Source of the DNA: Pseudomonadota bacterium
GTDB lineage: Bacteria > Myxococcota_A > Polyangia > Polyangiales > Polyangiaceae
DNA length: 64,000 nt
Direction: 5' to 3'
NCBI GenBank assembly: GCA_023428245.1
Contig: JAEYYX010000129.1
Span: forward strand, 13,967-77,966
In this document: piece after piece, positions 16,733 through 24,629 of the stretch
Position numbering within the stretch: the stretch's first letter is position 1
How the letters are laid out: each line of letters opens with the position of its first letter
Notes under the pieces: generated by a model
What the model was told of the DNA's origin: nothing
Database searches by the model: none
Seen by the model: the letters and a program-made list of their open reading frames with translations, nothing else
Position numbers and translations under genes: made by a program

Positions 16733-19216
16733 ATGCAGCCTTTCCTCGAGTATTTTGAGCCGAGCGGCGCGCCGCGCGAGCATGTGCGCCCGCTGCTCGA
16801 CTACGTCGCGAAAAAGTGCGCAGGTCGTGGCGAAGCGATGCGCCAAACCGTGCGCTCGAGACTGCGCGAGCAGGAGGTCAGCTACAATCTGCTCGGGACC
16901 CCGGGAGGCTCTGCCCGCCCTTGGCAGGTCGATGAAGTCCCCCACATCATCCCGGGAGCTGAGTTCCGCGAGCTGAGCTCGCGCCTCTCGGATCGAGCGC
17001 TCCTGCTCGGCGCCTGTCTCCAAGATCTCTACGGAGAAGCTCTCATCCTCAAAGAGAGAGTCGTCCCCTCCGAGGTCGTGCTCGGTAATCCAAACTATTA
17101 CCGACCCCTGCGCGATCTGCCGCCGCTCGCGCCCACGCGTCTGATCCTCTACGCAGCGGACGTCATCCGCGATCCGTCCGGCCAGTACGTGGTCCATTCG
17201 GATCGCTCCGCCGCGCCGACGGGCGCTGGCTACGCTCTCGAGAATCGGCTCGTGGTCGGACAGCTCTGGGGCGACGTCTTCCGCGAGTGGCAGGTCACCA
17301 AGATCAACGCGTTCTTCCAGGAAATGCGCGCAGCCCTCGAGCGCCTGTCTCCCCGCGTCGGCCAAGCGCCGCGCATCGTCGTGCTCACGCCCGGCGTACA
17401 GGACGAGAGCTCTTTCGAGCACGCCTATCTGGCTCGCTACCAAGGATTCGAGCTCGTCGAAGGCCGCGATCTGACCGTGCGAGGGGACGAGGTCTTCTTG
17501 AAGACTCTAGACGGCCTCAAGCCTGTCGACGTGATCGTGCGGCGCGTCACCGACGGCTTCTGTGACCCGCTCGAGCTCCGCGATGACTCCTTCATCGGCG
17601 TGTCGGGGCTCTTGTCCGCGGTACGTGCAGGGAAAGTCGGCATTGCCAATCCACTCGGCTCGGGGCTGATCGAGTCTCCCGCCTTCCGCGCCTACCTCCC
17701 CGAGCTTGCGCGGGTACTCGGTAAACCCCTCGGTCTCGAGTCGATCCCGACACGTTACCTCGGCGATGCGCGTCATCTCGAGGAAGTGCTCGACACGCTC
17801 GAGGTGTGGCGGGTTCGACCTGCCTTCGGCGACCGCCGCGAAGAATCACCGGTCGCTGGAAGCCTCTCCGCCAAGGGAAAGTCTGAACTGATCAACCTGA
17901 TCCGAAAGGATGGATCGCAACTGGTTGCAGAGTCATGGCCAGAGGCCTCGCGAGTCCCTGTCGGCGCTGAACTCGAGAAGACCGGAGCCTTCGTGCTGCG
18001 ACTCTTTGGTTGTTACACGGGCGATGGGTACTCTGTGATGCCGGGTGGACTCGGGCGCGTGAACGACACGCCCGACGGCCTGTTCCTTTTGCCGGGCAAT
18101 ACGACCACCAGCAAAGACGTCTGGGTCATTGGTGAAGGACCAAACGTAGCTCCCACCTTGCCCCGGATGCCTGAGGTCAAGCTCGCCATCCGCCGCGGCG
18201 GCGTGAACGTTCCGTCGCGGCTCTTCGACGATATCTATTGGCTCGGCCGCTACTCAGCCCGAGCAAGCTCTGCGGCCAAGCTGATTCGCGTCGCGATGGG
18301 CCCGATGACGACGGAGGTCAGCGAGACACCTAAGGACGTGGCCGACTTCTTGCGGCGAGTTCTTCGGGTCCTGCGCATGTCGGCGGGCGCCGAGGACCAG
18401 AAGCTCAGCGCAGCTCTGCTCGAGGCGATCACTGAGCCGACTGCCGAGAATTCGATCAAAAATTGCCTCGAGCGGATCCATTGGCTCACTGCCGAGACCC
18501 GGAGCCGGCTCTCCATCGACACCTGGGGCAGCCTGCGTCGGGTGACCGGCTGGTGGAGCCGCCTTGGTCACAATTTTTCGACCGAACAAGATAGCCCCGC
18601 CGAAATGGCCGAAGTTCTTGTTCTCGTCGAGGAAATCTACTTCGCGCTGTCCGCGTTTCACGGCGTCACCAAGAACAGTATGACGCGCGGACCAGCCTGG
18701 ATTTTCCTCGATACCGGGCGGCGGATCGAACATTCAGTCTTCGTTTTGACCCTCCTTCTGGAGGCTTTCCGGAACCAGAATCAGGAGGCCCGAGTCCCTC
18801 TCGAGACTCTTCTGGTGATCTGTGACAGCCTGATGACGTACCGGGCGCGCTATTTGAGTAGCCTGCAGCCCGCACCTGCGGCGGATTTGGTTCTGACTGA
18901 CCACACGAACCCGCAATCTGTCATCTTCCAAGTACAGGGCATGCTCCAGAATCTGACCGCACTCCCCCAAGAGAACACCTTCCCGCTGAGTCCGGCTCGG
19001 CAGCGGTTGGTGCGCCTTGAGGCTCGCCTGCTCACGGTCGATCCTGAGGAGCTCACTCGGGACGGCGCCGAGGGACTTCTGTCTCTGGCCGAGGACATCC
19101 TCACGAGCCTCTGGCAGTTCTCTGACGACCTGACACAAGCCTATTTCGCACACTCTACGCCCGTCCGCGTGCAAGGGGGCCCCGGGACCATCGAACAACC
19201 CGTCTCGGAGCCATGA
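16733..19216 (+). CDS. Fused circularly permuted ATP-grasp + alpha-E protein
   Basis: An 827-residue fusion that repeats the first two genes of the neighbouring set in one chain. Residues 1-480 align by eye with the ATP-grasp at 10885 (IVVLTPGVQDESSFEHAYLA, VIVRRVTDGFCDPLELR, GKVGIANPLGSG, then VMPGGLGRV and TTTSKDVW). Residues about 490-800 are alpha-E (LFDDIYWLGRYSARASSAAKLIRV, HSVFVLTLLLEAFRN). The glycine-rich ATDGAGGYG loop of the split copy is not conserved here: the corresponding region reads VRPAFGDRREES, so ATP binding may be altered. The start is supported by GAAGG upstream of the ATG. The stop overlaps the next transglutaminase gene as ATGA. Confidence 0.87.
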   Translation: MQPFLEYFEPSGAPREHVRPLLDYVAKKCAGRGEAMRQTVRSRLREQEVSYNLLGTPGGSARPWQVDEVPHIIPGAEFRELSSRLSDRALLLGACLQDLYGEALILKERVVPSEVVLGNPNYYRPLRDLPPLAPTRLILYAADVIRDPSGQYVVHSDRSAAPTGAGYALENRLVVGQLWGDVFREWQVTKINAFFQEMRAALERLSPRVGQAPRIVVLTPGVQDESSFEHAYLARYQGFELVEGRDLTVRGDEVFLKTLDGLKPVDVIVRRVTDGFCDPLELRDDSFIGVSGLLSAVRAGKVGIANPLGSGLIESPAFRAYLPELARVLGKPLGLESIPTRYLGDARHLEEVLDTLEVWRVRPAFGDRREESPVAGSLSAKGKSELINLIRKDGSQLVAESWPEASRVPVGAELEKTGAFVLRLFGCYTGDGYSVMPGGLGRVNDTPDGLFLLPGNTTTSKDVWVIGEGPNVAPTLPRMPEVKLAIRRGGVNVPSRLFDDIYWLGRYSARASSAAKLIRVAMGPMTTEVSETPKDVADFLRRVLRVLRMSAGAEDQKLSAALLEAITEPTAENSIKNCLERIHWLTAETRSRLSIDTWGSLRRVTGWWSRLGHNFSTEQDSPAEMAEVLVLVEEIYFALSAFHGVTKNSMTRGPAWIFLDTGRRIEHSVFVLTLLLEAFRNQNQEARVPLETLLVICDSLMTYRARYLSSLQPAPAADLVLTDHTNPQSVIFQVQGMLQNLTALPQENTFPLSPARQRLVRLEARLLTVDPEELTRDGAEGLLSLAEDILTSLWQFSDDLTQAYFAHSTPVRVQGGPGTIEQPVSEP

Positions 19217-20121
19217 AATATCGCCTCACCCATACGACGACCTACGAGTACGAGAGCCTCGTCTCCCACGGTCGGCACGTGATTCGCAAACGCCCGCGCA
19301 ATCTCGTCCACCAGTCCATCGTGAGAACGGCGCTCCACACAGAACCGCGCCCTTCCTGGAGAACATCGACCCGGGACTATTTCCAGAATGACGTTGACAC
19401 CGTCGAGGTGATCGAACCCCATGACCGCTTTGTGGTGAAGGCTCTTTCGGAGCTCGAGGTTCTCTCACGCCCTTTGGACATGAGCTCACCCGGTCTCCAA
19501 AAGCCCTGGGAATCCATCCGCGAGCAACTCGAGCGCGACCCCGCAGCATTCCCCGCGCGGGAGATGATGTTCGACTCACCGCTCATCCGTCGCACGAGTA
19601 CGCTCTTAAACTATGCGACGCCCTCTTTTCCCGCGGGTCGCCCGCTCATCAACGCCATCGTCGACCTGAACACTCGGATCCATCGCGACTTCGCCTACGA
19701 TCCGCACGCCACCGACATCGCAACGCCCCTCGACCAGGTGATGGCCCAGCGAAGCGGCGTCTGCCAAGACTTCGCGCACGTAGCGGTCGGAGCGCTCCGG
19801 GCCGTCGGACTCGCGGCCCGATACGTGTCCGGTTACCTCGAAACCATGCCGCCCCCCGGCACGCCCCGCCTCGTAGGCGCGGACGCATCCCACGCCTGGG
19901 CTGCTGTGTACTTTCCGGACAATGGATGGATCGCCTTCGACCCGACCAACAATCTCCTGCCCAGCGAACAACACATCGTGGTCGCGTGGGGCCGCGATTT
20001 TAGTGATGTTTCTCCTCTCCGCGGCGTGGTTCTCGGGGGGGGGCGTCACACCGTGCGCGTAGGAGTCGACGTCGTCCGTCTCGGAACGGAGAGCATCCCT
20101 CCGGCGCCCGAACCAAAATAA
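19213..20121 (+). CDS. Transglutaminase-like cysteine peptidase (COG1305)
   Basis: A 302-residue protein with the bacterial transglutaminase N-terminal domain (MKYRLTHTTTYEYESLVSHG, RDYFQNDVDTVEV) and a complete catalytic triad: C184 in RSGVCQDFAH, H228 in ASHAW and D243 in AFDPTNN. It lacks the DUF2126 extension of the larger homologue at 13297. It is translationally coupled (ATGA overlap) to the ATP-grasp/alpha-E fusion, making a compact second copy of the system. Such proteins are predicted to cleave or rearrange isopeptide or peptide bonds; the substrate is unknown. Confidence 0.9.
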   Translation: MKYRLTHTTTYEYESLVSHGRHVIRKRPRNLVHQSIVRTALHTEPRPSWRTSTRDYFQNDVDTVEVIEPHDRFVVKALSELEVLSRPLDMSSPGLQKPWESIREQLERDPAAFPAREMMFDSPLIRRTSTLLNYATPSFPAGRPLINAIVDLNTRIHRDFAYDPHATDIATPLDQVMAQRSGVCQDFAHVAVGALRAVGLAARYVSGYLETMPPPGTPRLVGADASHAWAAVYFPDNGWIAFDPTNNLLPSEQHIVVAWGRDFSDVSPLRGVVLGGGRHTVRVGVDVVRLGTESIPPAPEPK

Positions 20122-20173
20122 ACCAGCCGGGGCGGCTCGCGCCCATTGGAAACGCCGTTTATGATCGGCCTCC

Positions 20174-20800
20174 ATGAGCGAGCCCGGACAGAGCCAGCCG
20201 TCCAAAGATAGTCAACGTCCTGCGGGAGTTCCGACCGGTGGTGGGGGCAAAGGATTGATTGGGCTCGGTGTGCTTCTCTTGCTGGTGGGCGGAGGGCTGG
20301 CGTTTTGGAAGATCCAAAACCCAAAGGGACCTGAGCAGCCGGAGAGGACCGTCTCGCCGGTCCAAGAGGAAGAGCCGAAGACTGAAGCGCTCGCCGTTCC
20401 GCCTCCACCCCCGCCGCCCGAAGAAGAGGAGCCTCCGCTCAAGACCGAAGTCGCGACCCCCAAGACGGGAACCGCGAAGACGCCGACCGGCTGCGCAAGC
20501 CCCTGCAAAGGAACCGAGACCGCAGCGCTCCTCTCGGCACTCAGCGCGAAGGCCGGGCAAGCTCGCACCTGCTATAACCGTGCGCTCCGCGTCAACGCCG
20601 GCCTCGAAGGAAAGATCCGCATGGCCGTCCGTGTGAGTCCTTCGGGAGGTGTCTGTAGCGCGTCCGTCGCCGAAGACAGCCTCCACGACGCGGGAGTCTC
20701 GAGCTGCGTAGCCCAAATGTTCCGGAGCGCTTCGTTCCCCGCGCCGCAAAGTGGCTGCGTTGACGTCAACATTCCCATCAACTTCGTCTCGCAGAAGTGA
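20174..20800 (+). CDS. AgmX/PglI C-terminal domain membrane-anchored protein
   Basis: A 208-residue protein with a short cytosolic N-terminus, one transmembrane helix (about residues 27-46, GLIGLGVLLLLVGGGLAFW) and a Pro/Glu-rich periplasmic spacer (50-100). The C-terminal domain of about 95 residues carries five to six cysteines and follows the AgmX/PglI C-terminal pattern known from myxobacteria (QARTCYNRALRVNAGLEGKIRMAVRVSPSGGV, then SSCVAQMFRSASFPAP). The layout resembles a TonB-like envelope linker. Related proteins were named from adventurous-gliding genes, but a motility role is not shown here. It lies 52 bases after the transglutaminase gene and could be part of that transcript. Confidence 0.82.
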   Translation: MSEPGQSQPSKDSQRPAGVPTGGGGKGLIGLGVLLLLVGGGLAFWKIQNPKGPEQPERTVSPVQEEEPKTEALAVPPPPPPPEEEEPPLKTEVATPKTGTAKTPTGCASPCKGTETAALLSALSAKAGQARTCYNRALRVNAGLEGKIRMAVRVSPSGGVCSASVAEDSLHDAGVSSCVAQMFRSASFPAPQSGCVDVNIPINFVSQK

Positions 20801-20920
20801 TCCATCGTAGCCGGTTTGCGGAGCGCCCCGCTCGCTCGGCCACTCGCAATCGGATTGCTCCTGGCGACGATTTCGACTCCAACGCCGCGCCGCCGCGCTA
20901 AGACGCGCGCACGTCTCGAA

Positions 20921-21754
20921 ATGGATTCCCAAGGCTCCTCATCGTCCCCGCAGCGCACGCGGCATCTTCTCTTCGTCGCCTATGACGGCTCCGCCTATTC
21001 TGGCTTCCAACAGCAGCAAAACGCGCCCTCCATCGCGGGCCATCTCGACGATGCGCTACGCCAGATCGATCCCGACGCGTCAAAGGTGCTCGGCTCGAGC
21101 CGCACCGACGCGGGAGTACACGCGCGACTTCAACCGGTCACCTTCGATACCTCCCGCAAGATTCGCTCGCGGGGCTGGGTCCTCGCCTTGACGGGCCTCT
21201 TGCCTCGAAACATCGCTGTTTTGCGCGCCTCCGAGGTCGATCGCGACTTCGATCCGAGGAAAAAGCCGCTTTGGAAGGTCTATCGCTACCGCATCTTAAG
21301 GAGCCCCGTCGAAGATCCATTCCTCGCGCATCACGCTTGGCGCCTCGGAGAGAAACTCGACCGACCCCTCATGGAGCAGGAAGCGCGCTCTCTGATCGGA
21401 ACCTTTGATTTCAAAGCCTTTCGCAGTTCGAAAGACCCGCGCCTCGACACTGTACGGACCCTCACGGAAGTCCGCATCTCGGAGGCGACCGACGATCCAC
21501 GCTGCCTCGATCTCTGGGTGCACGGAGATCGCTTCCTCTACAACATGGTGCGCATCATCGCCGGCACCATCGTGGACGTGGGACGCGGCCGATTGCCCCC
21601 CGGGGCGGCCCTGAGCGCCCTCACCGGAGGAAGCCGTCTCGCGCTCGGCGTGACCGCCCCCGCGCGCGGGCTTAGCCTCGAACACGTCGAACTTCCCGAC
21701 TGGGGCCGGGACCCCTGGCCGGAGACGATTCCGTCCTTTCGTCCTCGATCTTAG
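20921..21754 (+). CDS. truA: tRNA pseudouridine(38-40) synthase TruA
   Basis: TruA isomerises uridines 38-40 in the anticodon stem of tRNAs. The catalytic aspartate is D63 in SSRTDAGVHA; other family segments are VAYDGSAYSGFQQQ, YRYRILRSP, GTFDFKAFRSS and FLYNMVRIIAGTIVDVGRG. The ATG at 20921 was chosen because homology begins about 15 residues later; the frame is open 35 codons upstream without similarity. One oddity is a Leu in place of the usual aromatic in ARLQPVTFDT just after the active site. The length (277 residues) is normal. Confidence 0.94.
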   Translation: MDSQGSSSSPQRTRHLLFVAYDGSAYSGFQQQQNAPSIAGHLDDALRQIDPDASKVLGSSRTDAGVHARLQPVTFDTSRKIRSRGWVLALTGLLPRNIAVLRASEVDRDFDPRKKPLWKVYRYRILRSPVEDPFLAHHAWRLGEKLDRPLMEQEARSLIGTFDFKAFRSSKDPRLDTVRTLTEVRISEATDDPRCLDLWVHGDRFLYNMVRIIAGTIVDVGRGRLPPGAALSALTGGSRLALGVTAPARGLSLEHVELPDWGRDPWPETIPSFRPRS

Positions 21755-21864
21755 CAGTTTTCCTCGGCTTTCAGCGGCTGCTGCGACGCCCCCTTCGCAC
21801 CCAAAATCTACCTCGTTCCGGGAGTTTCCCTTGCGCGTGGCCCGCGCTAGCGTCGCCCCGCCTC

Positions 21865-23403
21865 ATGGACTGGAAGAATAAGCTGCTCGAGCAGGGAACC
21901 CGTGTTCTGCAAAACCCTAGCGTCATGCGATGGGTTTCGGACGACCGCGTCATGAGAGTCGCGGAAGGCCTCATGGACGCCCCGAACCGTCTGGAGGCGG
22001 CCTGGAAAGTCCTCCGAGACGGCTACCAACTACCGAACATCGATCCAGCACTCGACGAAGACCGACCCGAGCCGAAGAAGGCCAGGGTCAACGGCTCGGC
22101 CTCAAACGGAGCCAGCACTACAACTGCCGACGAGGCAGAAGGAGCGGGCTCCGAAGACATGGAGGAATCCATGAACCAGAGGCGCTCCCTCGCCACGATC
22201 GGCGGCAAGGACGTCTTCGAGAAGTGTTATAAGTTCACCGCCGCCGACAACGCGCGGAAGCGAGGCATCTACCCCTTTTTCCGCCCCCTCGACTTGAATG
22301 ACGGCCCCGAAGCCCAGATCAACGGCAAGCGGGTCATCATGTTCGGCTCGAACAACTACCTTGGCCTCACGACGCACCCGCGCGTTCGCGAAGCCGCCAA
22401 AGACGCCATCGATCGCTTCGGCACCAGCATGACCGGCTCACGTCTCGTGAACGGTTCGATGCGGCTGCACGAAGAATTCGAGGAGAAACTCGCCGCGTGG
22501 ATGGGCAAGGAATCGGCGCTCATCTTCACGACCGGCTACCAGGTCAATATCTCGAGCCTCTCAGCGATCCTCTCGAACAAAAATACCGTCGCGGTGATCG
22601 ACCGCAATGTACATGCCTCGCTCTACGACGGGGTCCGCCTCGGAATGTCAGCAGGCGCGCGTCAGGTTCGCTACAAGCACAACGACGCTGAATCGCTCGA
22701 TGCGGCTCTCGAGAAGCTCTCTCCCGATGAGGGCGCTTTCGTGATCACCGACGGCGTCTTCTCGGCGGAGGGCGAGATCTGCCATCTGGACAAGATCCTG
22801 CCCGTCGCAAAAAAACACGGCGCGCGCATCATGGTCGACGACGCGCACGCCCTCGGCGTCATTGGTCCGCTCGGCCGCGGCACCGCTCATCACTTCGGGG
22901 TCGCCGACCAGGTCGATCTCATTGGCGGCACGTTCTCGAAGTCCTTCGCTTCAATCGGCGGCTATCTGGTCGGCGAGCGCAAGGTCCTCGACTACATCCG
23001 CCACTTCGCACCCAGCTTCATGTTCGCTGCTGCTGCTGCGCCCCCGAGCGTCGCGGCGGCAATGGCCGCCTTTGAGGTCATGCAGGAAGAGTCCTGGCGC
23101 ATCGACAAGCTCCACGAAAACTTCAACTACATGCGCGACGAGCTGCGCAAGCTCGGCTTTGAGCTCGGGACGACCGAGACGGCCGTGATCCCGATCTACA
23201 TTCGCCAAGATCTGCGCACGATCATGATGTGGCGCGACCTGCTCGAGGAGTACGGCGTGTATACGAACCCCTTCATCTCACCCGGGGTGCCGCCGAAGAG
23301 CGCGATGCTGCGCACCAGCTACATGGCCACCCATGAGCGCAGCCACCTCGACCGGGCCCTCGATGCCTTCGCCAAGGTGGGCAAGAAGTACGGCGTGATC
23401 TGA
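21865..23403 (+). CDS. spt: Serine palmitoyltransferase-like PLP enzyme (alpha-oxoamine synthase family)
   Basis: An alpha-oxoamine synthase condensing an amino acid with an acyl thioester. Residues 105-512 form the PLP fold: GSNNYLGLTTHPRV (161-174), H250 in DRNVHASLYDG stacking on PLP, D326 and H328 in VDDAHALG, and the Schiff-base K359 in GGTFSKSFAS. The family also includes 8-amino-7-oxononanoate synthase and KBL, but the downstream acyltransferase and reductase genes point to the first step of sphingolipid synthesis (serine + palmitoyl thioester to 3-ketosphinganine). The first 104 residues are an extra helical segment plus a Ser/Thr/Glu linker; such an extension is not found in AONS. 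A second possible start is Met103. Confidence 0.82.
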   Translation: MDWKNKLLEQGTRVLQNPSVMRWVSDDRVMRVAEGLMDAPNRLEAAWKVLRDGYQLPNIDPALDEDRPEPKKARVNGSASNGASTTTADEAEGAGSEDMEESMNQRRSLATIGGKDVFEKCYKFTAADNARKRGIYPFFRPLDLNDGPEAQINGKRVIMFGSNNYLGLTTHPRVREAAKDAIDRFGTSMTGSRLVNGSMRLHEEFEEKLAAWMGKESALIFTTGYQVNISSLSAILSNKNTVAVIDRNVHASLYDGVRLGMSAGARQVRYKHNDAESLDAALEKLSPDEGAFVITDGVFSAEGEICHLDKILPVAKKHGARIMVDDAHALGVIGPLGRGTAHHFGVADQVDLIGGTFSKSFASIGGYLVGERKVLDYIRHFAPSFMFAAAAAPPSVAAAMAAFEVMQEESWRIDKLHENFNYMRDELRKLGFELGTTETAVIPIYIRQDLRTIMMWRDLLEEYGVYTNPFISPGVPPKSAMLRTSYMATHERSHLDRALDAFAKVGKKYGVI

Positions 23404-23420
23404 GGCGGGAGGGAGCATCC

Positions 23421-24548
23421 GTGAGCATCGAGATTAAGACCATCCCCATCGGTGGGAACTTCCGACAGTTTTTGGACGTCGTCGACCTCATCTACAAAAA
23501 CGACAAGAACTACGTCCGCCCTCTCGATTTCGAGCTCAAAGGACGCCTCTCCAAGAGCTACCCTTTCTGGCAGCACGCCCGCGGCATGGCGTTCACGGCG
23601 CACAAAAATGGCGTCTGCGTGGGGCGAATCACGGCGCAGGTCGATGACTTGTGGAACGAGCGCTACGGCACAAAGACCGCTTTCTTCGGCTTTATCGACA
23701 CGATCGACGACGCCGAAGTTGCGCGCCGTCTGCTCGGCGAAGCGGAAGCCTGGGCCAGGCGCCAAGGAATGACGGACATCATCGGACCGATGTCCCTCGG
23801 CTCCAACGAAGAGATGGGCTGCTTGGTGGACGGTTTCGATCGCCCTCCTATGGTGCTCATGCCTCATCATCGTCCCTACCAGGGACCGCTCATTGAAGCT
23901 GCCGGCTACGCAAAGGAGAAAGATCTCTTCGCCTGGCGCTACGTCGTCGGACCTTTGCCCCCAAGGGCTCAGCGCGCCTCCGAGGCCATCCGAGCGCTCC
24001 CTGAGGTCAGCGTCCGTCATCTCGACAAGACGAACATCGCCCGTGAGGTCGAGCTCGTCATGGAAATCTTCAATGACGCTTGGCAAGAGAACTGGGGCTT
24101 CGTTCCGCTCACCCGCGCGGAGCTCAAGAAGCTCGGCGAGGACTTCAAGCTCATCCTCGAGCCAAAGTTGACCTTCCTGGTCAGCGTCGACGGTGAACCA
24201 GCCGCCTTCGCAATCGCTCTTCCCAACATCAACGAGCACCTGCGTTACCTCACAGGCAAGCTGCTCCCCACCGGCGCGCTCCAACTACTTTGGGGTCTGA
24301 AGGTAAAAGGGACCAGGACCGCGCGCCTGGCCCTCCTCGGCGTGCGCAAGAAGTTCCGGAATACGAAGAAGTACGGCGCTCTCTCGACGTTCATGTACGC
24401 GGAGCTGTCGAAGAGCGGTCAGCGTCTCGGCATCGACTGGGGCGAGCTTTCCTGGACCCTCGAGGACAACGCCCCCGTCAATCTCGGCATCAAGATGATG
24501 GGCGGAACGGTGTACAAAACCTACCGCATCTACAAGAAGCTCCTCTGA
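23421..24548 (+). CDS. GNAT-fold N-acyltransferase, probable bacterial ceramide synthase (bCerS-like)
   Basis: A 375-residue GNAT-type protein. The core runs from GVCVGRITAQVD through FFGFIDTIDDAEVARRLLGEAEAWARRQG and IIGPMSLGSNEEMGCLVDGFDRPP, followed by the second half with FLVSVDGEPAAFAIALPN. In Caulobacter an N-acyltransferase of this kind works with Spt and an NAD-dependent reductase in ceramide synthesis, acylating the long-chain base. Here it starts with GTG 17 bases after spt with a GGGAGGGA ribosome binding site, which makes co-expression very likely. The assignment rests on fold plus context, not on diagnostic residues; another amino-group acylation is possible. Confidence 0.68.
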   Translation: MSIEIKTIPIGGNFRQFLDVVDLIYKNDKNYVRPLDFELKGRLSKSYPFWQHARGMAFTAHKNGVCVGRITAQVDDLWNERYGTKTAFFGFIDTIDDAEVARRLLGEAEAWARRQGMTDIIGPMSLGSNEEMGCLVDGFDRPPMVLMPHHRPYQGPLIEAAGYAKEKDLFAWRYVVGPLPPRAQRASEAIRALPEVSVRHLDKTNIAREVELVMEIFNDAWQENWGFVPLTRAELKKLGEDFKLILEPKLTFLVSVDGEPAAFAIALPNINEHLRYLTGKLLPTGALQLLWGLKVKGTRTARLALLGVRKKFRNTKKYGALSTFMYAELSKSGQRLGIDWGELSWTLEDNAPVNLGIKMMGGTVYKTYRIYKKLL

Positions 24549-24559
24549 GGCTCTCAGGC

Positions 24560-24591
24560 CGAGCGAGGGGCGTCTAGTCACCCCTCGCTCG
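24560..24591 (+). terminator. Perfect 11-bp hairpin between the acyltransferase and reductase genes
   Basis: CGAGCGAGGGG (24560-24570) and CCCCTCGCTCG (24581-24591) form a perfect stem with a 10-base loop, 12 bases past the acyltransferase stop and 39 bases before the next start. Only ATTTG follows, so it may be a weak terminator, an RNA-stability element or an attenuator that lowers expression of the third gene. Confidence 0.45.
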
Positions 24592-24629
24592 ATTTGCTCT
24601 CGAGCGGGCGCGTTGCTATCGGGGCACGC

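Noticed and set aside
10787..20173. Search for an Anbu-type proteasome homologue expected with the ATP-grasp/alpha-E/transglutaminase genes
   Set aside because: No protein with an N-terminal-nucleophile proteasome fold was recognised in this block or elsewhere in the window.
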